Assembly (NCBI RefSeq): GCF_029338315.1
Contig: NZ_CP119794.1
Span: 1,612,001-1,676,000, forward strand
From: Haloarcula regularis
Lineage (GTDB): Archaea; Halobacteriota; Halobacteria; Halobacteriales; Haloarculaceae
Length of the DNA: 64,000 nt
Direction of reading: 5' to 3'
The position numbers and the translations under genes are program-made. The notes under the pieces are model-generated. The model was not told the DNA's origin. It ran no database searches and was given only the letters and a program-made list of their open reading frames with translations. Below, in pieces: positions 8,330 to 17,651 of this stretch. Every line of letters begins with the position of its first letter. Position 1 is the first letter of the stretch.

Positions 8330-9516
8330 TCAGAGTGCCTTGTCGATGTTGTGAGTGAGACATCCGACAACGAGTTCACGGAACTGCTTCCACCAGTGCC
8401 GTGAGCGGACGAATGCACCGTACTTGCGTTTGAGACGAGAGTGTACCGTCTCGTTTTGACTGCGCTGACCATAGAGGGCGACATCCAACCGAGCATTCCG
8501 CGCGTTGTGAAGAGACGAGAACTCGCGGTGTTTGATGAGCGGACGAACACCAGTTTCACGCGCTAATGCGCGAATCTTCTGGTCATCGTATCCCTTGTCG
8601 CCGAGGAGAACCGCTACTTCCCTGGTATTCCGCTTGGTGACATCCTCCTACGAGTAAACTCGTGGGCTTCCCACGCCCGCACTGCAACGCGCTGGTTTGG
8701 GAACTTACGTTTACGACCCGACACGCCGATGGGAGTGCCACGCCCCGTTACTCGTATCCCGTGAAGGACTCCGAGCTATATCGTTGTTTAACGTCGGTCT
8801 GGTCGTCCGAAGGCTTACTTTTTGATGAGGCAAACACCAAGTCAACTGCCAGTTTTCGGACGGTCAATCACGACGGGAGACCGTCGCAACGACAACCACA
8901 GAAACGACGTGTGGGCACTCAACTGTTGGGGTTTCAGTGGTTGCGAACCGTGCGGCGATTCATCCCACGACTGCAGTCGTGGGTTTTCTCGCCTAATCTC
9001 TATAAGCGACGACGGGATCTTCGAATCGTGTTTTCGTGTCGTCGTTACATGTACGTCGAGAATCGCGTTCGACCTCGTGTCCACGAGAAGCGTGACTTTC
9101 AACTGCTGGATCGTCAACTTCGCTCGCTTTGGATAGTGTTTCGAGGCGTGACTGCGGTCGAAACCGGAGGCATCAATCCCGACGACGCCGTTGGTCGGAA
9201 GGAGTACAACCGAGAGGTTGAGCAGGACACGCCAAACCGCCATATCGAGGCGATTGAACGCCTTACACAACGGCGAAGGAGTAGGTAGTTCCTCAAGGTC
9301 GATGGCGCTTCGGATACGAGGCATCTCGATAAGTTCGTCAAGAAGCGTCCGGTACATCGTATTCTTCCGCACCTTGAGACAGAGCAAGACGATGTGCTGA
9401 TGAAGTGTATACCGTCGTTTCGAGAACTTCGAGGAGTAGCGAGCGACAGCTCGCCGAGCCAAGTGCATCGCTTGCTCAACGAACCGGAGTAACCGCGACT
9501 TCGGAAGGGCTTCCAT
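8330..9516 (-). pseudogene. IS5-family (ISH-type) DDE transposase, interrupted by a miniature element
   Basis: The N-terminal two thirds (9516 to 9002) contains VGIDASGFDRSHASKHY with the first catalytic Asp and VTLLVDTRSNAILDVH. The C-terminal third (8639 to 8330) contains LLGDKGYDDQKIRALARE and ETVHSRLKRKYGAF, giving the second Asp and the Glu region. Removing 8640-9001 joins the two in one frame through SLITKRNTREV with no lost base, giving about 280 residues. The gene was therefore intact until the 362-bp element inserted. Confidence 0.85.
8640..9001. mobile_element. Miniature IS605-derived element (362 bp)
   Basis: No coding capacity. One end is CATCCTCCTACGAGTAAACT with a hairpin like the IS200/IS605 right end at 5958. 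The other carries the hairpin CCCACGACTGCAGTCGTGGG at 8964-8983, then CTCGCCTAATCTCT. Exact excision rebuilds the host transposase frame without a target duplication, and the joined minus-strand sequence is CTTAT before the cut, typical of IS605 targeting of TTAT-like tetranucleotides. It could be moved by a TnpA in trans. The single-base ambiguity at the junction is an A. Confidence 0.75.
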
Positions 9517-9825
9517 CCGGTCAGACTACGAGGCAAACCTGTAACTCGCAGAGAATTTCAACAGAGCCGGTTCGGGATATACCAACCGTCTCCCTGATCG
9601 ACAGCCCCGCCGCGTGGAGACACACCCCTAACCGTCGGACGGGTGTCGGGGTGCGCTCGTTCTCCCAAACGTCTTCGTTGTCCTTCTCTAACGGTTCTCT
9701 GAGCGGGTCTGTGAGCGACATGAACACCTCTCGCTACGGCCTGCTCGCGTCTCAAACTCGCTCAACTAGATAGTGCCATATGAGTAGATTTATCTTGATT
9801 TCGGCATGAATTTCCGCTCACCCAA

Positions 9826-10647
9826 ATGGTTCATCAGTGGGAGTGCCGGGAGTGTGAATTCACAGCCTGGTCGTCGAACCAGAGTGAAATTTCCGACGTT
9901 GTGAAATCGCACCTGTTCTCCCACTATAAGAGTGCTGTCACGTCGGACGAACTTGGCGTCAGCTGGGAGTGTCCGTACTGTGACCACACTAGCCAAGGCT
10001 ACGATACCGACGAGAGCATAGACAAGTTCAAAGAGCACCTGCTCAAACACGTCTCCGCGCTCATTGATTCGGGCGTCCACGTGGCTGATGAGATTGGTCG
10101 AGTCGGCAACGTGCTGGTCCTCTCAGCACTGGAAAGCGCGGGAGCTGACAATGCCCGTGTCCATTTCACCTCACCAGCCGATATCGCGGTGTTTGTCACC
10201 AATGACCCGGCCGAGCGCGTTCGACTACTCGATAACAGACTCCAGTCGTGGCCCGCGTGGACGACGATTCTCACGACCAAATCGCAGCCATTCGCCGATG
10301 TCACGGATGTAGACCTGGACACGGCCCCACTTGATGTTGCTATTCTGGATAAGGGAGTGAGTATAACAGATCTTGGTGAAACGATCGCCCGCGTCTTGGA
10401 CGAACAGCAGACGAGCAATTCTCGGGTAACTGTTGGGTTCGATATTCTCAGCGAATTGCTTAGTCTGTTTGACACCGAGACCGCGTTCAAATTTGTCCAC
10501 GTTTTGAATTCAAGGTTAACGAACATGGACGCGCTCACCCACTACTACCTGAACCCGAACTCACATCCCAGCTCAGAAATCAACGTTCTCAAAGAACTGT
10601 TCGACTTGCGAATTCAGGCAAATGGATCACGCTTTACGACTCGCTGA
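9826..10647 (+). CDS. Two zinc-finger-like motifs plus DUF7504/RecA-like domain protein
   Basis: The first 80 residues carry two CxxC...H...H clusters (CRECEF to HLFSHY, and CPYCDH to HLLKH), likely zinc sites. Residues 90-270 have the alternating strand pattern of haloarchaeal DUF7504-like proteins: NVLVLSALES, then WPAWTTILTTK, LDVAILDKG and VTVGFDILSELLSLF, ending with LTHYYLNPN. That fold is related to RecA/KaiC, but no Walker A is visible, so ATPase activity is doubtful. It converges with the HEAT-repeat gene 15 bases away. Such proteins are usually assigned to signalling; the role here is inferred only. Confidence 0.6.
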   Translation: MVHQWECRECEFTAWSSNQSEISDVVKSHLFSHYKSAVTSDELGVSWECPYCDHTSQGYDTDESIDKFKEHLLKHVSALIDSGVHVADEIGRVGNVLVLSALESAGADNARVHFTSPADIAVFVTNDPAERVRLLDNRLQSWPAWTTILTTKSQPFADVTDVDLDTAPLDVAILDKGVSITDLGETIARVLDEQQTSNSRVTVGFDILSELLSLFDTETAFKFVHVLNSRLTNMDALTHYYLNPNSHPSSEINVLKELFDLRIQANGSRFTTR

Positions 10648-10661
10648 TACTCCGCTCTCGG

Positions 10662-11910
10662 TTACTCCGAATTATGCTGCTCAGTATAGTCAGCCGGATT
10701 GTCCACATACGTGTAGTCGACGCCTGTTGTCACCAGCTCCCCCGAAGAGTCGCCACATATCCGATCAAGTACCGCTTTGGCGCGATCTCGTGCTTCTTCG
10801 GAACCCCGTTCACGGCTGAGATACACGCGCAGGCGCTTTTCCAACTCAGGGCCTCGAAGCTCTGTGAGTGCCGCTTCGGCCAGTCGTGCGGTCTCCTCAT
10901 CGGACTCATCCAGCACGGAGAGCAGACATGTGATTACTTCAGATCGGTAGCGCTCGCCTGTGATGCGGCTTAACAGCCAGATTGCCGTCTGGCGGTACGC
11001 CCGGCGCGTCCCGTCGGCGGCGATATCGAGGAGCGCTGGCACCGTTGCCTGCACATCCACCCGAGCCAGTTCTTCCACAACGGTCCCACGAATCCGCTCG
11101 GCCTCCGCCATTGAGGCCGTCGTGAGCAACTCTAACAGTGATAACATCGCCGCCCGTTGGACCGTCGACGAATCGTCATCGAGAGCCTCAATGAGCACAA
11201 TGACGGGTTTCACTGACCCGAACTGCCCGAGTTCATCAACCGCAATGAGTCGAAGCGCCTCCTCGTCGGCCTGTGTCACGGGAATTAGCTCCGCAAGCGC
11301 GCGATCGGTACCGATGGCCCCGAGCGCGTTAGCGGCGGCTTCTCGCACCATCTGTTGGTCATCAGACAACCGTTCGCTAAGTGGCGATACAACCCGCGGG
11401 TCCGATAGTCGGCCACACGCCCGAGCCGCCCGGCTTCGGACACGAGGGTCCGGATCGGTCAATGCTGAAACCAGCTCTGGGATGGCCGCCGTTGCGTCAC
11501 GTTCACCGAGTGCCGTCGCGGCGACTATCCGGAATTCGGGGTACTCAGCTGACAGCCACTCGGTAAGCAACCGTGTTGTGGTCCGCTCGTTGGACTCCGA
11601 GAGTTCCATCCCGGCAAGCTCCGCCACCAAGTGGTCGAAGCTTTCCTCGCCACGCTGGTATAATGCGTCGATCGCGGCCGCGCGAACACTATCGTCCTCG
11701 TCCGTTTACTGCGTTGATAAGTGCCTTGACGGCCTGCTGACGCTCGTCGGGGTCGGGAATGTCCGAAATATTCCCCAGCATTTCGGCTGCTCGTCGTCGG
11801 ACATAGACCTTCTCGCTTAGCTTTAGATGTGCAACAAGCTTCAGGACTTCCGACTCCCGTTCAAGTCTATAGAGAAACGTCCCATTGCCATCCAAGTCGT
11901 CATCAAACAT
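10662..11910 (-). pseudogene. HEAT-repeat protein (one frameshift)
   Basis: The N-terminal 73 residues start MFDDDLDGNGTFLYRLERES and run to ALINAVN. One frame later the reading resumes as DEDDSVRAAAIDALYQRGEE and continues to 10662. Joined at about 11700 it gives roughly 415 residues made of successive HEAT/PBS-lyase-type helical repeats, for example IPELVSALTDPDPRVRSRAA and VSPLSERLSDDQQMVREAAA. Such solenoids are protein-binding scaffolds. The shift is a single base; downstream of it the longest open frame starts at 11630. It could be a sequencing error. Confidence 0.8.
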
Positions 11911-12527
11911 CCTTGGAACCCCCAGGTACTACTATTGGTTACCTACTATTCTATTCGCTATTAAACATATTGCTAGCTCACTGGTTCAACGAGTGTCACT
12001 CGGCGAGAATCGCCGGCTGGCGGGCTTCTGGCGCACCGTCTTCATTCCACTTCGTGGCCGTTGAGAAAGGCAACCGCTACAATCTGGGCCAGCACGAGCC
12101 GTATCCCTAACTGACCGGGCAACTCCCCTGAGAGGGTGTTTACTTCGATATTGAGGCCGACTCCGCGAGAGTTCTACAGGCGGAGCAGGCCCAGTGCTTC
12201 GGGGTCGTACGGAAATCGGAGAGTTCCGTGATGACGAGACGCTCCGCGTCTCGAACCACTTGACCCCGAGGTGGCTCACCAGTTCCGATAGATGTCCAGA
12301 GAGTCGCACAAGATACGGAGAGTGTATGCAGCAGCCAGCCATCGTTGGGTTCACACCGATTCCCATGACTCAGCCGGTCAGTAAATCTGCGTAGTGTGAG
12401 AAGTCACAGTATCTTGACTCTCGGCAGAATTGTACCTCACAGAACACCTATATTTGATTGTGAAAGTGCCTGCAAACAACTTTACCTAATTGACTTTAGC
12501 GGTTATAATTAAAACCAATAAACATAT
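11911..12527. other. Non-coding gap with short repeats
   Basis: No gene is supported. The interval becomes AT-rich after 12400. TGTATGCAGCAGCC at 12323-12336 recurs exactly at 17962-17975 in another gap. The AT-rich tract 12505-12527 precedes the HalOD1 gene and may hold its promoter. Confidence 0.5.
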
Positions 12528-12836
12528 TTGCTTGTGGAAATAACAGTATTTGTGTTCGATAATTTGGTAATAAAGGGTGAATTACTGGTTTCTCACTCTT
12601 ATGACCAAACTACACCAGTCGAGTTCGCAATCGTAACCGCATTTTTGAAACTAGGTGAAAATGTTGAAGAGCGTGAAGAAACGTTGTTCGATTTTGTCGA
12701 TCCAGATGCGCTTAATACACTGGTATCTGATTCGGATGCTCCGACCACAATTTCTATCCGATCATGGGGATATCCCGTTCTGATCGACTCCGAGCGAATC
12801 CGAATTTTTGAGAAAACCAACTCCCGTACTGAGTAA
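12528..12836 (+). CDS. HalOD1 output domain protein
   Basis: The 102-residue product contains VEFAIVTAFLKLGEN, then LFDFVDPDALNTLV and a strand pair around ISIRSWGYPVLIDSERIRIF. This matches the HalOD1 domain found in haloarchaeal signalling outputs, usually about 75-90 residues. An in-frame stop lies just upstream, so the start must be TTG 12528 or GTG 12534; neither has a clear Shine-Dalgarno. Base composition is lower in GC than its neighbours, suggesting transfer. It stands alone, without a sensor gene. Confidence 0.7.
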   Translation: MLVEITVFVFDNLVIKGELLVSHSYDQTTPVEFAIVTAFLKLGENVEEREETLFDFVDPDALNTLVSDSDAPTTISIRSWGYPVLIDSERIRIFEKTNSRTE

Positions 12837-12907
12837 CTTCGATCTGGAAACATCGTTGTGCTGACTAAGCGCTGTGTATCTTGTACAGCCCCTCTGGCGA
12901 CTTATCA

Positions 12908-12939
12908 TCTGTCAGGATCAGTGTGACCGATACAGAGGA
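12908..12939. repeat. Dispersed 32-bp repeat, copy 1
   Basis: TCTGTCAG, eight variable bases, then TGACCGATACAGAGGA. The same layout with identical spacing occurs at 17996-18027. No coding or transposon context explains it. Confidence 0.5.
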
Positions 12940-13071
12940 TGCATGCACCATTGAGATTTGTTTAATTCAGTCCTCTTGCGTTGCATCAACAGAATTTGAT
13001 CAGCCGGTTCCGTTAAATACGGTGTAATTCCGATAACACAAGATGTAGATTTAACTATATATAGTGTCCTA

Positions 13072-13079
13072 TTTTAAAT
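13072..13079 (+). promoter_or_regulatory. TATA box setting a leaderless start at 13103
   Basis: TTTTAAAT is centred 27 bases before ATG 13103. That is the normal haloarchaeal spacing from TATA to transcription start, so translation probably begins at the first transcribed bases. This argues against the upstream GTG at 13064, which lies before the box. Confidence 0.55.
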
Positions 13080-13102
13080 CAAATGCCGAACAAATGCTTC
13101 GT

Positions 13103-14617
13103 ATGTCTAATCGAAACGAGTTCCGTAGACGCGACTTTCTCTATGGTCTTTCAGTTCTGGGAGCCACATCGATAGCAGGTTGTTCCGACGTGACAAGCCA
13201 GCAGTTCGAGGCGACTGCCGTCACGTTGCCACCAGATGAGCAAGAAGGGCTGTTGTTGAGTGAAACACTGCGGGATTCCACAAGTGTTTCTCGAACAGGG
13301 CCGAACGGCGATCTAGAGATTGCTGTCACCAGTCACTTCTCGTCGTACAGCAGGACGAAAGGTGTGTCTGAGTACGGCGTCATACGAACGGCAGTCGGGC
13401 AGTACACCAAGGAACTGAACCAGGGGCGACTCCAGGAGGGCGCAACGCTCACGTCGGGAACCAGGCTCACCTCAGGGAATCTGCCTCTCGCTGTTTTCGA
13501 AATGGACGATGAGATCGACCCGGCGGCGATTACGCTACTGGCGCCGGCAGGATTGCGAACGCGCGATAGCGGCGTGCCGATTTCGGTATTCAGCGGCGCT
13601 GCGCTCGAACGGGAGACACTCACTCTCGGAGAGACCGAAGAGGTGAACGCGTTCGAAGTCCCAGGTCAAGCCTTCTATCCGGGAAGTATGTGGCTGACTG
13701 ACGAAGAATTGTATCCGGGGAGCATGTGGTATCCCGGAAGTATGTGGTACCCCGGGAGTATGTGGGTCGCAGAGACTGGATGGTACCCCGGTCGCACCTG
13801 GGTCCCTCGGTCACAGAAGGGGGCGTCTGGCTCTGCGGCCGAGGAGGAACCGACAACTGCGCCGACACTCGTATTCGTGCCGGAGGGCCAGTCGTTCGCT
13901 GACGTCTTCGGTAAAGGTCTCGACGCCGTCGGCGGACGCTCAGTCGAGACAGGAGAGACGTTTGATACGAAAACCTTGACCGTTGCAAGCGTCGGCAATT
14001 CGCTTTTCAACTGGGAGTTCCCCGACGGATATGGCGTTCTCTTCGAAAACGGTCGCCCCGCCGCGCTCGGCGGTGCCGTATTCGACCTAGCCGTACTCTC
14101 CACGCCATCCGCGTCTGTCGCTGGCGTTGAGGCGAACCCAGTCGTCTCGATGGATACGAAGGAGTTGTTGACGGACGACACCATCGGAACACTTCTCCGA
14201 GACGTGGGGATTTCCGATGCCGACAACGTCCGGTGGGTCGAAGGTCCAAAGCGCCTCTCCCAGGATGGCTATCTCGCTCTCGGCGATGAAATCGCAGCCA
14301 ACGCGCCCGAGTCAGTCACCCCATCGGAGCCCACGATCTTCGACGAAACGACCACGATCGAAACGTACGCTGGCGTCATCAGCGGTCAAGAGGGATCGTG
14401 GACCGTCGGAGTTCACGTCGCACGTGCGACGCCCGACGACCACGTATTGGCTATCGGTATGCAGCGCGCACCGCTCGAATCTGCGGGCGGGATTACTGAT
14501 GAGGACGGAGAGGAACCCCCCAGACCGTTCCCAATCATCAGCTGGAAGAACTGGTATCTCGACGCCCGGGCAATGATGGAGGTCGTCCTTCCACGTCTTG
14601 CCGAGCGAGGTGTCTGA
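13103..14617 (+). CDS. Tat lipoprotein with YPGSMW hexad repeats
   Basis: From ATG 13103 the protein has 504 residues. The first 27 form a twin-arginine lipoprotein signal (RRRDFLYGLSVLG, then SIAGC). Residues about 192-233 form seven consecutive six-residue units: YPGSMW, LTDEEL, YPGSMW three times, VAETGW, YPGRTW. On both sides are acidic beta-rich regions, for instance NLPLAVFEMDD and VYSTPSASV-like strands. I do not recognise the family. The aromatic, proline- and glycine-rich hexads look like a structural or binding strip exposed outside the cell. A small membrane-protein gene follows closely, possibly in the same transcript. Confidence 0.75.
   Translation: MSNRNEFRRRDFLYGLSVLGATSIAGCSDVTSQQFEATAVTLPPDEQEGLLLSETLRDSTSVSRTGPNGDLEIAVTSHFSSYSRTKGVSEYGVIRTAVGQYTKELNQGRLQEGATLTSGTRLTSGNLPLAVFEMDDEIDPAAITLLAPAGLRTRDSGVPISVFSGAALERETLTLGETEEVNAFEVPGQAFYPGSMWLTDEELYPGSMWYPGSMWYPGSMWVAETGWYPGRTWVPRSQKGASGSAAEEEPTTAPTLVFVPEGQSFADVFGKGLDAVGGRSVETGETFDTKTLTVASVGNSLFNWEFPDGYGVLFENGRPAALGGAVFDLAVLSTPSASVAGVEANPVVSMDTKELLTDDTIGTLLRDVGISDADNVRWVEGPKRLSQDGYLALGDEIAANAPESVTPSEPTIFDETTTIETYAGVISGQEGSWTVGVHVARATPDDHVLAIGMQRAPLESAGGITDEDGEEPPRPFPIISWKNWYLDARAMMEVVLPRLAERGV
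13676..13801 (+). repeat. In-frame 18-bp repeat encoding YPGSMW hexads
   Basis: Seven 18-bp units lie in perfect register inside the lipoprotein gene. Four encode YPGSMW and one YPGRTW; the second and sixth have diverged completely but keep the six-codon length. Synonymous codons vary between units, so the repeat is not a very recent duplication. Confidence 0.85.
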
Positions 14618-14623
14618 TAGACG

Positions 14624-14713
14624 ATGAACAGACCATCACTCCCGCCGAGAGACGGCTCGAACAGCCTCAAGCGGGGAGAAACCGATACGAACGTCATGGG
14701 TCGTGGTCTGTGA
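14624..14713 (+). CDS. Possible 29-residue ORF between lipoprotein and membrane protein
   Basis: ATG 14624 follows the lipoprotein stop by six bases, and its TGA overlaps the next ATG (TGATG at 14711-14715). The 29 residues (MNRPSLPPRDGSN...) are basic and unrecognised. The coupling geometry is the only support; it may be chance. Confidence 0.25.
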   Translation: MNRPSLPPRDGSNSLKRGETDTNVMGRGL

Positions 14714-15051
14714 TGCCCCGAAGCTGGCAGATGGTTCTTCTGGGGTTCCTTGCCCAGTTGGCAGTTGGTGGCGTCTTGCTCGGTTCGGAGATGGCTGGCA
14801 CGCCGGAGAATGCGAGTGCCATTGTGCGCCTGTTCCTTGGCGGTGGGATTCTCGTCGTGACTGCTGTCGCGTTTCTCGTGACACTCCCCTCGATCTACCT
14901 GCTGTATCGCGGATCGTTTCGGTTCGTTGCGACCGCACTTGTGGCTGTTGTCGGGGCAGTATTCCTCGTCGGCAGTGTCGCTTCTCCAGTCGTCGCAATT
15001 CTACCCGCGTTTCTGTTCATCGGAGTCATCCTTTCGTGGCGAGAACGGTAA
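14713..15051 (+). CDS. Small integral membrane protein
   Basis: About 112 residues with four hydrophobic segments (QMVLLGFLAQLAVGGVLLG, then LVVTAVAFLVTLPSIYLLY and two more) and short loops, ending in a basic SWRER tail. No known family is recognised. ATG 14713 overlaps the stop of the preceding short frame; GTG 14710 in the same frame is also possible. Its position just after the YPGSMW lipoprotein suggests co-expression. Confidence 0.6.
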   Translation: MPRSWQMVLLGFLAQLAVGGVLLGSEMAGTPENASAIVRLFLGGGILVVTAVAFLVTLPSIYLLYRGSFRFVATALVAVVGAVFLVGSVASPVVAILPAFLFIGVILSWRER

Positions 15052-15280
15052 CTCAGGTCTGCAAGAAAGAGTGCCCAGAGTACAGTATTCGCCGAGATGA
15101 TCTTAGGTAGTTCTCACACCAGAATATGAAAGCATCCGCCGTGAATAGTTCGTTGCGAGTCCGCTGACTGCAGAGCGTGGCTGTACCAAAGGGGGTGACT
15201 TCCACTTCGTCACCACCGGTCCGAAACCCAGTTACATACGACGTGTGGCCCATCCGTTGCTGGTTCTCTCAGAGTGAGCC

Positions 15281-17651
15281 CTATCCGAATACCTTGACAA
15301 TCTCCCGGAGAAGATCACCCAACGCAGCAAGTATCCCGTCGCCCGACTCCTCAGCGGTGGTCGAAGTCTCCGTGGTAGTCACTTCGGCGGACGTCTCGCC
15401 GGCATTGCCGGGGGCAGCCGTGTTCGCTGTCTCGGTCTGTACTTCGCTCGTGTTGCTGACTGTCTTGGTTATCGTCGCAGAGCCACCAGCGTCGTCGACG
15501 ACCAGCAGCTCGACGTCGCGTGAACCCGTCTCCCCTGCGTCATAGGTGACTCGCTCACCCGTCGTCACCGTCCCGTTTTCGAAGGACCAGACGTACTGGG
15601 TGATAGTCCCGTCGTCGTCGTTGGACACACTCGCGTCGAGCGTCACGGTACCGGCGTCACGGTCGGTCGATGAGGTGAAATCAGCAGACGGGCGCACGTT
15701 CGGAACCGTAACGTCGATACTCTTTTCGCGAACGGCAGTGTTCCCGCCATCGTCGGTGACCGTTAGCCGAACAGTGTAGCTCCCGCCACTCGTGTACGTG
15801 TGGGTCTGTGTCGCCCCGGTCGCACTCGCCCCATCACCGAACGTCCAGCGATACGAATCGATTGGGCCTTCGGCATCGGTCGATCCACGGGCATCGAACG
15901 ACACCGCCTCACCCGTCTGTGAGTCGAACGTGCTCGGAGCGAACGCGGCTTTCGGCGGCGTGTCTTCTACAGTTACTGTCGTCGTCGCGGTATCGGTGTT
16001 ACCATCCCCGTCTCGGACTGTGAGCTCGACGGTGTACGTCCCCGGACTGGCGTACGTATGTGTCCGACTGGCGGTTGTGAGCCGACCCGTGGTGCTACCA
16101 TCGCCGAAGGACCATTCGTAGGCTGTGATACTCCCGAACAGACTGTAGGACTGTCCTGCCGTCAGCGTTACCGGATCGCCAACGTTGACAGTGGTCTCGC
16201 TCGCCTCGAATCGCGAGTCGACGAGCTGGACATCCTGTATCTGGCTCAGCTCCGTTTCGAGCTCGGTGTCGGTGATGTCGGTGTTCGTGAGCAGCAGCTC
16301 GGGCTCGGAATCACGATCATCCGACGTCTCGCTCGTTGTGGTGTCAGTGGACCCGTTGAGCGATGTGTCGTCCAGCGACGGCTCGGCGATGCTCGTGATG
16401 AGACTGTCGTTCACCAGCTCGGTCGAGATGGTATCACCGGCCCTGACATCGGTGAACTGACTCGGAGCCTTCCCGTCGGCACTGATAAACACGTCGTAGG
16501 AGCCCTCGACCCACCGCTCGCCGCTCCATGGCGTCACTCCGACGACTTCACCATCGACGAAGACGGTCGCGCCCGGCGTCGCGGTGCGGACCGTTATCGG
16601 CTGCTCGATTTTCGTCAGTCGTGTGTCGATGTCACGTGGCTCGGCCATCCGGCGCGTCTCCGGGATGTAGCCCCGATCGGCCACAGTAACGCGGACTGGG
16701 CCGTCCCGACCCACGTCGGTCGGAACCTCGCCGGTCCATGGCGTGGTCCCGACGCGCTCTCTGTCGATCGTGACCACGGCACCGTCGACGTTCGACGTGA
16801 CCGTCATCGTCTCGGTCTGGTCCTGCTCAGGGGATTCAACCTTCAGCGGTTCGTCGGGGACGAATACGAACGGCGCTGTGCCGTAAAGTGCGTCGAAGAT
16901 AGCAGCGAAGCCCTGGTCGGGGATGTCAGTCGGCTGCAGGCATGCATCAAAGTCCTTGCCCGTCAACGACCCTCTCGCTTCTGGGTCCCAGCAGGCCTCG
17001 AGCGTAATCGATTCGATGGTCGTTCGCTCTTGCTCTGGCCCGAGAAACCCCGACATCTCGACAGCGTGGCTCTCGTGTGTCCACGCCGCCCCCTCACGTG
17101 CGGTTCCGACGTACAGTGGCGTCTCGTCGGCTTCCTCTCCTGGGCCAAGGTACTGTTTCGGTCCGACAGGCCGGTACGTCGAGATATCGCGGGTCCCGTC
17201 GGTTGTAGCCGCTCGCACCACCTGTCCGGGTGAAGAATTCGTCGGAGGCGTCCTTGGTGAAGAAATCGTGCAGTTTCTTGAACGGACCGCCGATGAGGAC
17301 CGAGAACAGTTTGGCGGTCGAGCGCCCAGCCTGGCTGTTCTCTTTCGGATCCTTCGGACGCGTGTCGCTAACTATCTTGAGGCGGAATCCCGAGGCGTAG
17401 CCGTCGCCGTCACGGTCGACACGCTCGACAACGACAACGTTCTGTACTGCCCCCGAGCCTCTCGTCTCGAACTCGACTTGCGCTGCTGGCAGTACTCCGT
17501 CACCTGCGCCAATAGATGGCCGCAACTCCGCCGACTCACGCTGATCGTCAGAAACGGGTGTCAGTGTGATTGCCCCCATCGCTGGTCCGGTCGCGAAGGC
17601 AATCATGACAACTGTCAAGAGTGTTACCGTGGTGTAAAATGAATCACTCAT
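15281..17651 (-). pseudogene. Secreted PEGA/PKD-domain protein (one frameshift)
   Basis: The first 146 codons carry a signal peptide (TVTLLTVVMIAFATGPAMG) and an N-terminal domain reaching FFTKDASDEFFTRTG. The frame changes near 17220 and continues from AATTDGTRDISTYRPVG to 15281. The second part has two PEGA-like repeats (VVTIDRERVGTTPW and VFVDGEVVGVTPW), then three PKD domains with the motif YEWSFGDGS, YRWTFGDGA and YVWSFENG. Such proteins are extracellular, binding surfaces or polymers. Joined length is about 790 residues. There is no C-terminal sorting signal; the last residues are hydrophobic (LRDLLREIVKVFG-like). Confidence 0.78.

Larger units (their letters stand above)
7920..9568 (-). 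mobile_element. IS5-type element carrying an amphi-Trp gene, with target duplication
   Basis: The ends are near-perfect inverted repeats starting GGCTCTGTTGAAAT, with 20 of 22 positions matching. They are flanked by GGTTCGGT at 7912-7919 and GGTTCGGG at 9569-9576, a slightly decayed 8-bp target duplication. Between them lie the transposase (interrupted) and a separate amphi-Trp gene, both on the minus strand. Subtracting the 362-bp miniature element gives an original length near 1.29 kb. The target was an IS6-type relic. Confidence 0.75.
7770..9779 (-). mobile_element. IS6-type relic with internal deletion, split by an IS5-type element
   Basis: On the minus strand the 5' part (9727 down to about 9577) reads ADPLRE-like N-terminal transposase sequence, including VWENERTPTPVRRLGVCLHA and GLSIRETVGI. 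After removal of the inserted IS5 element, the sequence jumps directly to NHALDGKTPAEE (7880-7918), a motif from the C-terminus of the same transposase. The central catalytic part is therefore missing and was lost before the IS5 insertion. The outer end CATATGGCACTATCTAGTTG (complement near 9760-9782) resembles the end of the copy at 22131. The left limit is uncertain. Confidence 0.6.

Noticed and set aside
16058..17233. 391-codon plus-strand frame
   Set aside because: It is antisense to the PEGA/PKD protein gene; composition is Arg-rich and without motifs.
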